DNA from: Pseudonocardiales bacterium
Lineage (GTDB): Bacteria > Actinomycetota > Actinomycetes > Mycobacteriales > Pseudonocardiaceae
DNA length: 64,000 bases
Assembly: GCA_023252195.1 (NCBI GenBank)
Contig: JAHEXI010000002.1
Coordinates: 124,001 to 188,000, forward strand
Direction: 5' to 3'
Every line of letters starts with the position of its first letter. The stretch's first letter is position 1. The notes under the pieces were generated by a model, which was given only the letters and a program-made list of their open reading frames with translations, was not told the origin of the DNA and made no database searches. The position numbers were made by a program, and so were the translations under genes. Below, in pieces: positions 20,426-29,282 of the stretch.

Positions 20426-20589
20426 CTGGCGCTGCGGGACGGCGAGTTGATGGCGTAGCGTCAAGATTTCGACGTCTTTGTCGGCGTTGCTCATCGCCTG
20501 TAACCGCAGCAGCGTGATCATGCCGTTGAGGGCGAGGTAGGACAGTCGCAGGAGCACGGCGGATGATCCTCGCGTGCCTCGTTCTGTGA

Positions 20590-20725
20590 TCCTCGGCAGG
20601 GCTGGCGAAGGTGCAGGTCACAGGGCATGGATGAGGTTTTCGGCACCCACAACGCTGTCGAAGAACTTCTGGATGTCCCAAATCGATCACCCAGTCGGTC
20701 TTCCAGCAGCGCTTTCGACAGACTG
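20590..20725 (-). pseudogene. Reverse transcriptase/maturase fragment
   Basis: On the minus strand, two frames together give a stretch like DWVIDL-DIQKFFDSV, the start of the catalytic RT domain in group II intron maturases. The frame changes between the two pieces, and nothing upstream or downstream extends it. It abuts the att-like copy at 20733. Confidence 0.45.
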
Positions 20726-20732
20726 CCACCGC

Positions 20733-20744
20733 GTCGAGTTCCGC
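20733..20744 (+). other. Internal att-like core copy (1)
   Basis: GTCGAGTTCCGC is followed by the element arm (accggactaacctct...), with a few substitutions relative to the ychF copy. On the left only about 7 bases (gccaccg) of the integrase-side arm remain before the reverse transcriptase debris. Confidence 0.6.
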
Positions 20745-20775
20745 ACCGGACTAACCTCTAATTTCCACAAATAGC

Positions 20776-20936
20776 TGCCCCTGGGATGCTGGGAGGGGGA
20801 GAAGTTGTGGCTGTCGGTGCCTCACCGAGCTGCGAAACCGGGGACCGCGCGACATTCTGATCTGCTGCTGTGACGGGCTGTCCGAGCTCCCGGAGGCGAT
20901 CACGACGGCCTTCCCTTCCCCTCCCAAGAGGCACTA
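20776..20936 (+). pseudogene. IS256-family transposase fragment
   Basis: Reads [13 protein letters not shown], then, after one extra [20 protein letters not shown] and [13 protein letters not shown]. These match the IS256/mutator transposase core around the second catalytic Asp. Both the N- and C-terminal portions are absent. The 5' truncation point is the same as in the copies at 25755 and 27440. Confidence 0.75.
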
Positions 20937-20960
20937 AAAAACACGTTTGCTGACAGCGCC

Positions 20961-21187
20961 GAGACCCGCTGACCGGGCAACTCAACATCGCTGGCATCTG
21001 GTGGCACCCCCCGACCGCTCCGGCGGCGGTGCGCGCGGTGCTTGATGACCCGAGGCGGCGCCGCAAGACCCGAGATGTGCGCTCGTTGCTGGGTGGGTTG
21101 GCGCGTTGCCACTGCGACGTCTTGCGCGTGCGCGCTGTGTGGGAAGGGCTCGACGTCAATCGGCACCGGGCCGTGATCGACACGTTA
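20961..21187 (+). pseudogene. Large serine recombinase fragment
   Basis: An open frame gives LTGQLNIAGIWW, VRAVLDDPRRRRKTRDVRSL and LLGGLARC, and ends with AVWEGLDVNRHRAVIDTL before a stop. This pattern resembles the recombinase and C-terminal region of actinobacterial large serine recombinases, without the catalytic N-terminal resolvase domain and without an intact zinc ribbon. Confidence 0.5.
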
Positions 21188-21278
21188 TGAGATCATCCTG
21201 CATTCCATCCGGTAGGAGGTGCTTGCCTTTACTCGCACTCGACGCAAGCCGCTGAGCTAACCGCTTTGTCACACCGCA

Positions 21279-21460
21279 GTGCTCACCAGCCCGGTGCGTG
21301 CGTCGAGCCCGAGCACGAAGCATCCGTGGAGCCTGTGCGAGCGCCTCGATGAGCGCGAGATCGCCGAGCTGATCACCGCCTACCGCAACGGCGCCACTGC
21401 CCTCTCGCTCGCCGCAACTCACGGTGTGAGTCTCGGGAGGGTCAAGCGCCTCCTATGCTC
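21279..21460 (+). pseudogene. Recombinase-type HTH fragment
   Basis: The segment LCERLDEREIAELITAYRNG then ATALSLAATHGVSLGRVKRLL is a helix-turn-helix like those at the C-terminal end of serine recombinases. A second, more degraded copy lies at 26945-27085. No start codon or full protein accompanies it. Confidence 0.5.
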
Positions 21461-22611
21461 CGCTGATGTCCGTCGTGCACCGTCCAACCGAGGATCCACG
21501 AAGGCCACACCGACCACCGCGTATCCGCCCCCGTGCCCGGCGTCCATCGCGCGCGGACAGTGGCATGTGCGGACGTTCCGCTGCGTCTTGTCTTCGGGAC
21601 GGCGGACGGGACCAGGCTTGCCCACGACAACGCTGCAGACCACGCTATCGGGTGGGCTCATCGAGGAGCCGCCCGTGCAGCTTGGTGGTGAGTGTATGGG
21701 ATCGCGCGAGTCAGCGGCGCCCACCGCAGCGCCGGGGCGACGCCAACGCGCCATGACAGCCAGGTCAGGAAGTGCTGATCTTTGAAGATCAGGTCATCCG
21801 CTCGAGCCCGCCGCCCGTCCGAGGAAGAATCCCAACGTCCCGCCGGCCAGCAGGCCAACCGCAAAGACCACGGCAAGGAAGGCCACTACAGCCCGGCGCA
21901 GAGTCTGGAGAAACCCCGCCTCCATGAGGTGGTCGGTGGTAACCAGCAGCAGTTGTATGGGCCAGCATGAGGACAGCATGGCAGACCGCAGTGACCAGCG
22001 GCGGCTGGACTACAGTTCCCGCGACGCGCTGGCGCACACAGCATCAGCGGCATGAGAGTGCGCTTCGACAAGGTGACGGATGTGCTACATGGGCCACCAT
22101 GCGCGTCCAGTTAGTCCATGCGTGTTGCAAGTCGTCCTTGACGCAGGTGCCTCCTAACTTAGCCACGAAAGTCCGACACCCGCTTATTGTCGAGAAAATT
22201 TATCGGGCGCGGTGAGCATTTTTCTGGGTCAGGATGCTCGGGATGTCAGCTAGACGTCCAGCGTAGCGCACCATCATGCGCCGTGAACGAATCAACGCAC
22301 AAAGACGGACAAGCGCCATCAAAGCGACCGGCGGGCGGTCACTACAGGTATTTGATCTCCTTTTTTTCTCCTTCACGTAACGTAGTACACGGAAGAGGTG
22401 GTCCGTCACGCGAACAGCCGATTGATTGCCACCTCTACCATGTGGCAATAATCACTAAGTTGGGTAATTAAGTTGTTCTACCAATGACAGGAGCACAGTG
22501 GATGGGCGGCGGATTCGCGGTGACCTATCGGCTCGTACCATGAAACGATAGCCGGATACATCGCCGCTCGTCGCTGTATATCAGTACCGACTGGGTATGG
22601 AGCCAAGGTTG
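21461..22611. other. Gene-poor, relatively AT-richer stretch
   Basis: No gene could be supported here. A 61-codon minus-strand frame at 21794-21979 encodes one strong hydrophobic helix (AVVAFLAVVFAVGLLAGGTLGFFLG) and could be a small membrane protein, but it has no evident ribosome site. The last 400 bases have poly-T and AT-rich segments unlike the flanking GC-rich DNA and probably contain the promoter of the next gene. Confidence 0.4.
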
Positions 22612-24165
22612 ATGGCGACGACGACGGAAGCTGTTCACCGCTATCTCATCATCGGTGCAGGCCCGGGCGGGTTGCAGCTTAGCCATTTTCTACAGCGTGC
22701 GGGTGCCGACTACCTGACCTTGGAACGTGAAGGCTCCCCGGGCTGCTTCTTTCGCCGTTTCCCACGGCACCGCAAGTTAATCTCCCTGAATAAGGTTCAT
22801 TCAACCAGCGACGATCCGGAGGTCCGGTTACGATGGGACTGGAACTCCCTCCTCGGCGATTCACCTGAACTGCCGTTCTGTAACTACTCAAAAGAGTATT
22901 TTCCCGATGCTGACGACATGTTGGAGTATTTGGCAGACTTCCATCGCGCGCATGCTCTCAATGTGCGCTTCGCTACTTCCGTTGACCGAATCGAAAAAGC
23001 GAGCAATGGGTTCCTTGTACATACCGCAGAACAGATTCTGCGGTCGCAGTGCGTGATTGTGGCGACCGGATGGGGCGGGCCCCACATCCCCAACATCGCT
23101 GGCATTGAGCTGGCCATCGGTTATGAGGACATGCCCACAGCTGGAGAGACGTTCGCCGGCCAGCGAGTGCTGATCATCGGTAAAGGAAACTCTGCGTTCG
23201 AGACCGCGCAGGCGCTGCTGCCCCATACTGCGATCGTTCACCTGGCCAGTCCTCATCCGGTTCGCCTTGCCTGGGTCAGTAAACATCCTGGTGATGTCCG
23301 CGGCCAGTACGGCGCGCTGCTGGACAGCTACTGGTTCAAGACCCTCCACGGAGTACTGGAATGTGAGATCAAGCGGATCTGGCGCCAAGGGGACCGTTTC
23401 AAGGTCCACATCATTTACACTCTCGCCGAGGGTGAGCAGGCGGTGCTGGATTACGACGTGGTGCTACGCTGCACCGGCTTCACCATGAACAGCTCCATCT
23501 TCGACCCATCCTGCCAACCTGAGCGTGTACTGAATGGGAAGATTCCGGCAATCGGCCCAGACTGGCAGTCGCTAAATATCGATGGCCTGTACTTCGCAGG
23601 CACATTGATGCAGGGCCGCGATATCAAACGTGCCTCATCGGCGTTCATTGACGGGTTCCGTTACAACCTGCGCACCCTTGCCCAGCTCCTCCTCGAACGC
23701 TATGAACACACCCCACTCGGCCATAAAACTTTTACTGCCGATCCCGATCGGCTGACAGGCGCTATGCTAGATCGGGCGAACTGGAGTTCAGCGCTGTGGA
23801 CGCAGTTCGAGTACCTCTGCGACGTATACGTTGTCGACGAGACAGCGGGGACCATTCAGCACTATACGGATCTGCCTGAAGATTATGCGATCAACCGGTT
23901 CGCTGATCGGTCACACTACTACACCCTCACCCTGCGGTGGGGCCGCCACGGTTACCGGGATGTGTTCGCTATTCAACGCTACCCGACACCCGAGCGGGCA
24001 GAAGAAAGTGCATTTATCCATCCGGTCATCCGTCGTTGGCGTTACCGCGAACTAGTCGCTGAGCAACACCTCCTCGAAGACCTGCTGGCTCAGTGGCGAG
24101 ATCCGGTCCGGCATGTGCAACCGTTGCGCACCTTTCTATCAGCCCTACTCTCAAGAAACTTGTGA
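22612..24165 (+). CDS. FOXRED2-like FAD/NAD(P)-dependent oxidoreductase
   Basis: This 517-residue flavoprotein has an N-terminal FAD motif IIGAGPGGLQ (GxGxxG), a second Rossmann motif VLIIGKGNSAFE, and an ATGWGGP segment linking them. The overall layout resembles flavin monooxygenases, specifically the FOXRED2-like branch, with a C-terminal domain after about residue 400 outside the canonical fold. ATG 22612 is preferred because GGAG lies 9 nt upstream; ATG 22597 is possible. Codon use is more AT-tolerant than in neighbouring genes, suggesting transfer. It ends 9 bp from the convergent GCS2 gene. Substrate unknown. Confidence 0.75.
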   Translation: MATTTEAVHRYLIIGAGPGGLQLSHFLQRAGADYLTLEREGSPGCFFRRFPRHRKLISLNKVHSTSDDPEVRLRWDWNSLLGDSPELPFCNYSKEYFPDADDMLEYLADFHRAHALNVRFATSVDRIEKASNGFLVHTAEQILRSQCVIVATGWGGPHIPNIAGIELAIGYEDMPTAGETFAGQRVLIIGKGNSAFETAQALLPHTAIVHLASPHPVRLAWVSKHPGDVRGQYGALLDSYWFKTLHGVLECEIKRIWRQGDRFKVHIIYTLAEGEQAVLDYDVVLRCTGFTMNSSIFDPSCQPERVLNGKIPAIGPDWQSLNIDGLYFAGTLMQGRDIKRASSAFIDGFRYNLRTLAQLLLERYEHTPLGHKTFTADPDRLTGAMLDRANWSSALWTQFEYLCDVYVVDETAGTIQHYTDLPEDYAINRFADRSHYYTLTLRWGRHGYRDVFAIQRYPTPERAEESAFIHPVIRRWRYRELVAEQHLLEDLLAQWRDPVRHVQPLRTFLSALLSRNL

Positions 24166-24174
24166 GTAGGGTCA

Positions 24175-25308
24175 TCACACAGTTGTTGAGACAGTCTGCT
24201 CGACCAAGAAGTCAACCACATCGGTCAGTCGCCCACGCTGGGCGTAGGCGACACGCTGACGGGCCGCCCCGGTCCCGGCGGCTAGCAGCCGCGTCACTCC
24301 GGCGTGGACAGCCACCAGATCACCGCACTCATCCAAAGCGGGACTAATACGGCGTAGTAATGCCTCAACAAAGTATACCGCAGGCATCAGCTGCCCGGTG
24401 ACCGCGTCGATTCCATGCCCATCGAGGCCGTCACGGGCCGCCCGCCAGTACGCCGCCCGTAGCAACTCACCCGACAGGCGTGGACCGGGGTCGCCGCGCT
24501 GCACGTCCGCTAAGGCCACCATGACCAACGCTCGCACTAAGGCCGCCAGCAATGCTGACTCCCCAGCAGTGCCTGGCACATCGGTGACCCGGATCTCCAG
24601 CGTCGGCAACCGCGCCGAAGGACGAACATCCCAAAAGATTGTTCCCGGATCAACGAGCACTCCCGCGGCGATCAACGTACTGATGATCTGATCAAAGTCA
24701 GCAAGGCAGGCGAAATACGGCGGCGGCCCAGCGACCGGCCACTTACCCGCGGCAAGACTCCGCCAGCTGGCGTATCCGGTGTCACGCCCCTCCCAGAAGG
24801 GAGAATTGGCGGTCATCGCGATCAGCGCGGGCAGCCACGGCCGCAGATGATTGCTCACCAGAACCGCCCGCTCCCGATCGGGCAGGTGCACGTGGACATG
24901 GCCGGCGCAGATGCTCTGCTCATCATGAAGTCCCCGGTAGGTAGCCATCCCGACCGCATACCGCGGATGATCGGTGATCGGCGGCGGAACCACCCCACCC
25001 AACACCGGTGTCCCGGAAGCAACAACACCCAACCCCAATCCGTGCGCCGCGGCAGCCACCACCGAGCGCATCCTACGCAGCTGGCAATACAGATCACTCA
25101 CAGCTGTGCACGGTTCCGTCTTCGCCTCGACCTGAAACTGCGTGACCTCCGTTGACACCCTCTCACCCAAATCGGTGAAAGCGGACTCCACCACTGCCGT
25201 CGCCCCCGGTACCACCATCCGCGTCACAGGGTCAATAACCAGATACTCCTCTTCCACGCCCAGTGACATATCGGCTGCATCGAAAAACGTATAGCGCGCT
25301 GAACCCAT
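24175..25308 (-). CDS. Carboxylate-amine ligase, GCS2/YbdK family
   Basis: This 377-residue protein has the GCS2 N-terminal motif MSLGVEEEYLVID and the metal/ATP-binding regions SICAGHVHVHLPD and FWDVRPSARLPTLEIRVTD. The family makes gamma-glutamyl-type amide bonds (weak glutamate-cysteine ligase in E. coli YbdK; EgtA-like roles elsewhere). The start at 25308 puts a short FFDAAD lead before the motif. It converges on the FOXRED2-like gene with 9 bp between them. A second GCS2 domain occurs in the fusion at 33883. Confidence 0.85.
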   Translation of the reverse strand: MGSARYTFFDAADMSLGVEEEYLVIDPVTRMVVPGATAVVESAFTDLGERVSTEVTQFQVEAKTEPCTAVSDLYCQLRRMRSVVAAAAHGLGLGVVASGTPVLGGVVPPPITDHPRYAVGMATYRGLHDEQSICAGHVHVHLPDRERAVLVSNHLRPWLPALIAMTANSPFWEGRDTGYASWRSLAAGKWPVAGPPPYFACLADFDQIISTLIAAGVLVDPGTIFWDVRPSARLPTLEIRVTDVPGTAGESALLAALVRALVMVALADVQRGDPGPRLSGELLRAAYWRAARDGLDGHGIDAVTGQLMPAVYFVEALLRRISPALDECGDLVAVHAGVTRLLAAGTGAARQRVAYAQRGRLTDVVDFLVEQTVSTTV

Positions 25309-25571
25309 CCTCACAACCCATCCCTTCCCCATACAAACCCAAACGAAGAATCGACCATGCCCGGGCACCTCTCTCTAAAAGTACCCAGTCAACCGAGGAA
25401 CTTGACGTATCCACTTCCGCATCCACAATGGGCCCAGCGCGGCAAGAGAACACACACCAACACCCGCGAACCGTATCGCCTCAACCTCAACCACATCACG
25501 GTACGTGGACACACCCCAACGACCGGCCCCACCCAGTGATCAACAACGACCAGGTATGACCGACGTACGCA
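25309..25571. promoter_or_regulatory. Upstream region of the GCS2 gene
   Basis: No gene was recognised. The segment is rich in ACC/CAC triplets and must hold the promoter for the minus-strand GCS2 gene. No box could be assigned by eye. Confidence 0.3.
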
Positions 25572-25714
25572 CATCGGCATGAGCGTGCACTCAGCCGCTC
25601 ACGCCGCGCGAGCGGGATGTGGACCGCAACTGGTTGCGTCCCCAGGGATGGTGTACGGAGTTATCGCCGGTCAGCGGCGTGGCGTCGTGAGACGGCCACC
25701 GTGTCGAGTTCCGC
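25572..25714. other. Internal attP-like site (2), full integrase-side arm
   Basis: These 143 bases align end to end, without gaps, with 50327-50469 and differ at only a few positions. On the minus strand the first six codons of the integrase (MHxHAD) are included, but the rest of that integrase gene is absent. The core lies at 25703-25714 and is followed by the element arm, so both arms are element-derived, as expected at the join of two tandem elements. Confidence 0.75.
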
Positions 25715-25754
25715 ACCGGACTAACCTCTCATTCCCACAAGTAGCTGCGCCCTG

Positions 25755-25860
25755 GGATGCTGGAAGGGGAGAAGTTGTGGCTGTTGGTGCTCACCGAGCT
25801 GCGCAACCGGGACCGCGCGACATCCGGATCTGCTGCTGTGACGGGCGCACATTATCCAGC
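25755..25860 (+). pseudogene. IS256-family transposase fragment (second copy)
   Basis: [19 protein letters not shown] is readable across one frame and becomes frameshifted after RNRD. It begins at the same codon as the 20776 copy and stops after about 35 codons. It follows directly on the element arm of att copy 2. Confidence 0.65.
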
Positions 25861-25974
25861 AGCATTTCGGGGCAGGGGTCGCCTTATCCGCGACGTGGGT
25901 GGAATTGTCCGGGATTTATCTGGTAATTCTCCTGTTGGGCTCGGCATAGACAGGGCGGCGGCAGGGTTGGGGTC

Positions 25975-26792
25975 TTAGCTGAGATTCGTCTCGATGAGCG
26001 CCACGTACGTGTCCATGGAATGGTCCCTGATACCGTCAGTACCTGGGGCGAACGGATCACTGGTGAAGCCTTTGAAGCTATCCGTCATCTTGCTCGCGAA
26101 CGACATTTTTTCGTGCAGTTTTCCATTAGCGTCGAAGTACATCATGGCGTTGACATGGTGAAAGGCGGGTTCGGGTGGCACCCGCGCGACGACGTCATTG
26201 TTATTGACAAAGCGGAAGTGTCGGGATGCAAACGCCTTGTCGTGTGCGGCGGCGAGCAAGCGGTCACAAGTCCGCGGCTGGCCGAAGGTATACACCCCGT
26301 CGGCAAGTAGTTTGGGATCTTCGAGGTACATTGTGGCACCGGCCAACATAGCAAGCGCACCGCCGAGGCTGTGGCCAGTAAACCACAAGGTCTGGTCGTT
26401 CGTCCGGACTTCTTCAACCTTGTCCCGAACCTCTGGATAAACCGATGCGAGCGCTCGGCTGAAACCCAGGTGCACCAGCCCTTTTTCGCGGGTCCCGGGA
26501 TTACGGGTGTATTCGAATCCGACAGCCAGTCCCGGATCTGCGATGGTTCAGTGCCGCGAAACGCGACAACAATCATATGGTCGCTCGCCGCAAGATAAGC
26601 CTGGGTGTCTTCCAGCGGGAACGGCATTTGATGCGTCCCGCAGAAATGTGCAAGCCGACCGAAACCCCACTTCTCAGTATCCGCACGGATCTCAGATTCA
26701 TCCGCATAGGCCAGCCTCGCGGCTCTGCCGAGCCAATAAGCATGTTCCAGGGAGTATCCATTGGCATGCTGATTGAAAGCGGAAGTATCCAC
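25975..26792 (-). pseudogene. Class 3 lipase family gene, frameshifted
   Basis: Two overlapping minus-strand frames encode one alpha/beta-hydrolase. The N-terminal part (MDTSAFNQHANGYSLEHAY to PVIPGPAKKGW) runs to about 26480. The C-terminal part (VHLGFSRALASVYPEV, nucleophile elbow GHSLGGA, NNNDVVARVPPEPAFHH) runs to 25975. A single missing base near AAAAAGGGCTG joins them. The catalytic residues look intact, so a sequencing error or a very recent mutation are both possible. Codon use is less GC-biased than the core genes. Confidence 0.75.
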
Positions 26793-26944
26793 TGGTTATC
26801 CTTTCACTGATCCTGTCTGATCCGAATTCGATTTGCGGATAATCTCGACGGCGAGGGGCCAGTTCACGCCGGTCGTCCCCCTGCTGACGATGGGACAAGA
26901 CGATACCGGATGACACCCCGGTGCGGCGTGTTCTAGGAAGCCGT

Positions 26945-27085
26945 GTTAGCACTGGTGAGCGTGACAGGCGAAGCGTCCGTAGAGCCTGCACGAGCGCCTC
27001 GATGAACGCGACACCTCCGGACTGCTTACCGCCTACCGCGAAGGGGCCACCACCACGTCCCTCGCCGCTGACTAGACGGTATGTG
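26945..27085 (+). pseudogene. Degraded copy of the recombinase HTH fragment
   Basis: Bases corresponding to 21300-21430 recur here with many substitutions and several stops (shared words include agcctg..cgagcgcctcgatga and accgcctaccgc). It is evidence of a second recombinase-bearing element rather than a gene. Confidence 0.45.
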
Positions 27086-27158
27086 AGTTCGCGCTGGGGC
27101 CTCGCTCACATGTGATCGTGGGTTGCCGGCAGGAGCGGCCTGGCCGGTAGAGCCACAG

Positions 27159-27344
27159 ATGTGGGAGGCCCCAGTGATTGGGAATCGTACGAGTGTTGGG
27201 CTGGATGTGCACGCGCGGTCGGTGGTGGCGTGTGGCCTGGACGGGCAGACCGGTGAGCTGTTCGAACGTCGCCTGACTCCCGATCATGGAAACGTCGCGG
27301 CGTGGGTGCGGTCGCTGCCGGTTGCGTCCCCAGAGATGGTGTAG
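27159..27344 (+). pseudogene. IS110-family transposase N-terminal fragment
   Basis: Reads NRTSVGLDVHARSVVACGLD and RRLTPDHGNVAAWVRSLP, the start of the DEDD RuvC-like domain of IS110/IS1111 transposases (first Asp in GLDVH). The homology stops at about 27319, where the integrase-side arm of att copy 3 begins; the remaining codons to the stop belong to that arm. Confidence 0.75.
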
Positions 27345-27402
27345 GGAGTTATCGCTGGTCAGCGGCGTGGCGTCATGAGACGGCCACCGTGTCGAGTTCC
27401 GT
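27320..27402. other. Internal attP-like site (3), truncated arm
   Basis: Bases from ggttgcgtcc onward match 25635-25714 and 50390-50469. The core is GTCGAGTTCCGT at 27391-27402 and is followed by the same element arm and a variant IS256 fragment. The outer 60 bases of the arm have been replaced by the IS110 remnant. Confidence 0.7.
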
Positions 27403-27439
27403 ACCGGACTAACCTCTAGTTCTCACAAGTAGCTGCGCC

Positions 27440-28240
27440 CTGGGGTGCGGGAAGGGGTTTGGCGCAGTTCTGGCTGTTGATGCTCACCCCGCCGCGCCCG
27501 AGGGACGCGTCGTGGAGTTCTTCGCCCACACCGCGGACGGACTCGCGGAAATCTTCACCGCCGATGCCGCCTCACGTCGCGGGGTCATGCAGGGCATGGA
27601 TGCCTGCGGTGTTGTCCTTGCCGACGCGCATGGACATGCTGAGCGGATCCAGGCACTTGCAGTCGCCGATCTTCTCGCCGGACCGCACCCCTGACGCGGG
27701 CGGCTGACGAACCTTCTGGCCGGTCTGGACGATAGCCACGATCGAATCGAGCGGCTGGCGATTGCCACCGCCCTCCTCAATTCAACCGACCTGGTGTGCG
27801 ATTACCACCGGGCCTGGGTAGGCACCGGCAAGTGGATGCCGCGGCGACTTTTCAAAGCCGACAAAGAACGTGGGACGGCCTTACTCCAAGGCCACCGCCG
27901 GCTGTGCGAGTGCGACGACCAGACCCTGTTCGCCGATACCGTCACGCGAATACCTGACCTCGTCGTCGGCCGATGCAACCTTCTCGATCACACCCGTGTT
28001 GGGCGCGTCGACGGTGGCGACCGCACTGCCGGCAGGGTTTTCGCTGCTGCCTGCGGCGCTACCGGCGCCGACCACGGACCCCAGCGCGGAGATCAACACC
28101 GCCAGCGATCACTATCGGGCGCCACCGGATCGCAGCGGCGGTCGGCGTCACCATGGGATCACCAGCACATGGCGGCTCTAAGCCACGATCAGTGCTCCGC
28201 GAGAGGCTAGTACCCCCCATGCCACCGCCGTAGCTTATGC
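27440..28240 (+). pseudogene. Degraded coding region, product not recognised
   Basis: After a short IS256-like piece (AQFWLLMLT), frames on the plus strand give MEFFAHTADGLAEIFTADAA and MDACGVVLADAHGHAERIQ, then a stop near 27694. In another frame they continue as DRIERLAIATALLNSTDLVC, CDYHRAWVGTGKWMPRRLFK and LLQGHRRLCECDDQTLF. Together they look like one protein of about 190 residues broken by a stop and a frameshift. The YHRAWVGTGKW segment is suggestive of nucleotidyltransferase-type proteins, but I cannot assign a family. Bases 28030-28240 show nothing further. Confidence 0.35.
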
Positions 28241-29049
28241 GGGTCTGTTGCATTAACGCAGGCTGGCCAGAGTTGACGCCAGAGCGAGGATCTTCAGATG
28301 GAGCAGGCGAGCTCGGTGAAGGCTGCCAGGAGCCGATGTTGTGGATCGACATCCACACCAAGTTCGTAATGGCCGCGACGTAGGTTCTGGACGAACGCGT
28401 GTCTTGCACTGATCACCTGGGTTGAGCGCAGCCGTTGAGGCCGCGCATCGGCCGCAGTCGGGACTTCAGGCGGCCGTGATCGGCTTCGACCTTATTGTTC
28501 ACGTACCGCGCGGTGACGTGGCAACTGGAGGGCAGCAGCTCATCGAGCACTCGCGGATACGCAGGAGCCCGGTCAGTGCTCACCTCGGCCGGGCGGGGGC
28601 TGTGCTCCAGCGCGCGGATGAAGAACTGACGAGTGGCAGCTAGATCACGTTTCTGTGCGACGAGGACATCGATGACCTGGCCGAACTGGTCGATCGCGCG
28701 GTATAGATAGGCCCACCGCCCGGCCACTTTGAGGTAGGTCTCATCAACGAACCATCGATCCCCGGGCGCATGCCGGCAGGGTCGCGCTGCGTCAATCACC
28801 AACGGGACGAACCGCTGCACCCAGCGATAGACGGTCACATGATCAACACAGATGCCGCGTTCGGCCAGTAACTCCTCGACATCCCTGTATGACAGTCCGT
28901 ACCGCAGATACCCAGCGCACAGCAATCATGATCACGTCCGGCGGGATCCGGAAGCCGGCAAATCCGGACCGCGGCAGACGTAGTCCACCAAGGCGACGAC
29001 GCATCCTTCCACCTTGCCCCAGCCCGTCATCCGGCAACGCAACGGACCC
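28241..29049 (-). mobile_element. IS6-family insertion sequence (809 bp)
   Basis: The ends carry imperfect inverted repeats GGGTCTGTTGCATT (28241-28254) and the complement of AACGCAACGGACCC (29036-29049), with 12 of 14 positions matching. The length is normal for IS6. The flanking octamers differ, so no target duplication is visible. The single transposase gene inside is frameshifted. Confidence 0.75.
28294..29004 (-). pseudogene. IS6-family transposase, two frameshifts
   Basis: The central 170-residue frame contains YLRYGLSYRDVEELLAERG, GDRWFVDETYLKVAGRW (first catalytic Asp), STDRAPAYPRVLDELLP and NNKVEADHGRLKSRLRP (Glu). The N-terminal FRIPPDVIMIAVRW lies in a different frame near 28915. 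The C-terminal VISARHAFVQNLRRGHYEL lies in a third segment beyond 28435. Rejoined, it would be about 237 residues, the family norm. The DDE triad is intact, but the gene as read cannot make full-length protein. Confidence 0.8.
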
Positions 29050-29282
29050 ATTGGGTCAGCTTCACGCCTGCATCATCCTCGATCGGTCACCGACACGCGC
29101 AGGCCGATCGCGCGAGGGCCGGGCGAGGAAGGTCGGTCGTCGCGTTACCACCCTGTTACCAGTGGGAAACGCTTGCAGAGCTGCGCTTTTGGTTGCCCTT
29201 CCACCGTGTGACTATCGATAACGTGGAATTGTCGGCTGCGGATATCGCAAAGATTCCGGCGGCAGTGGATACCACTAACCAC

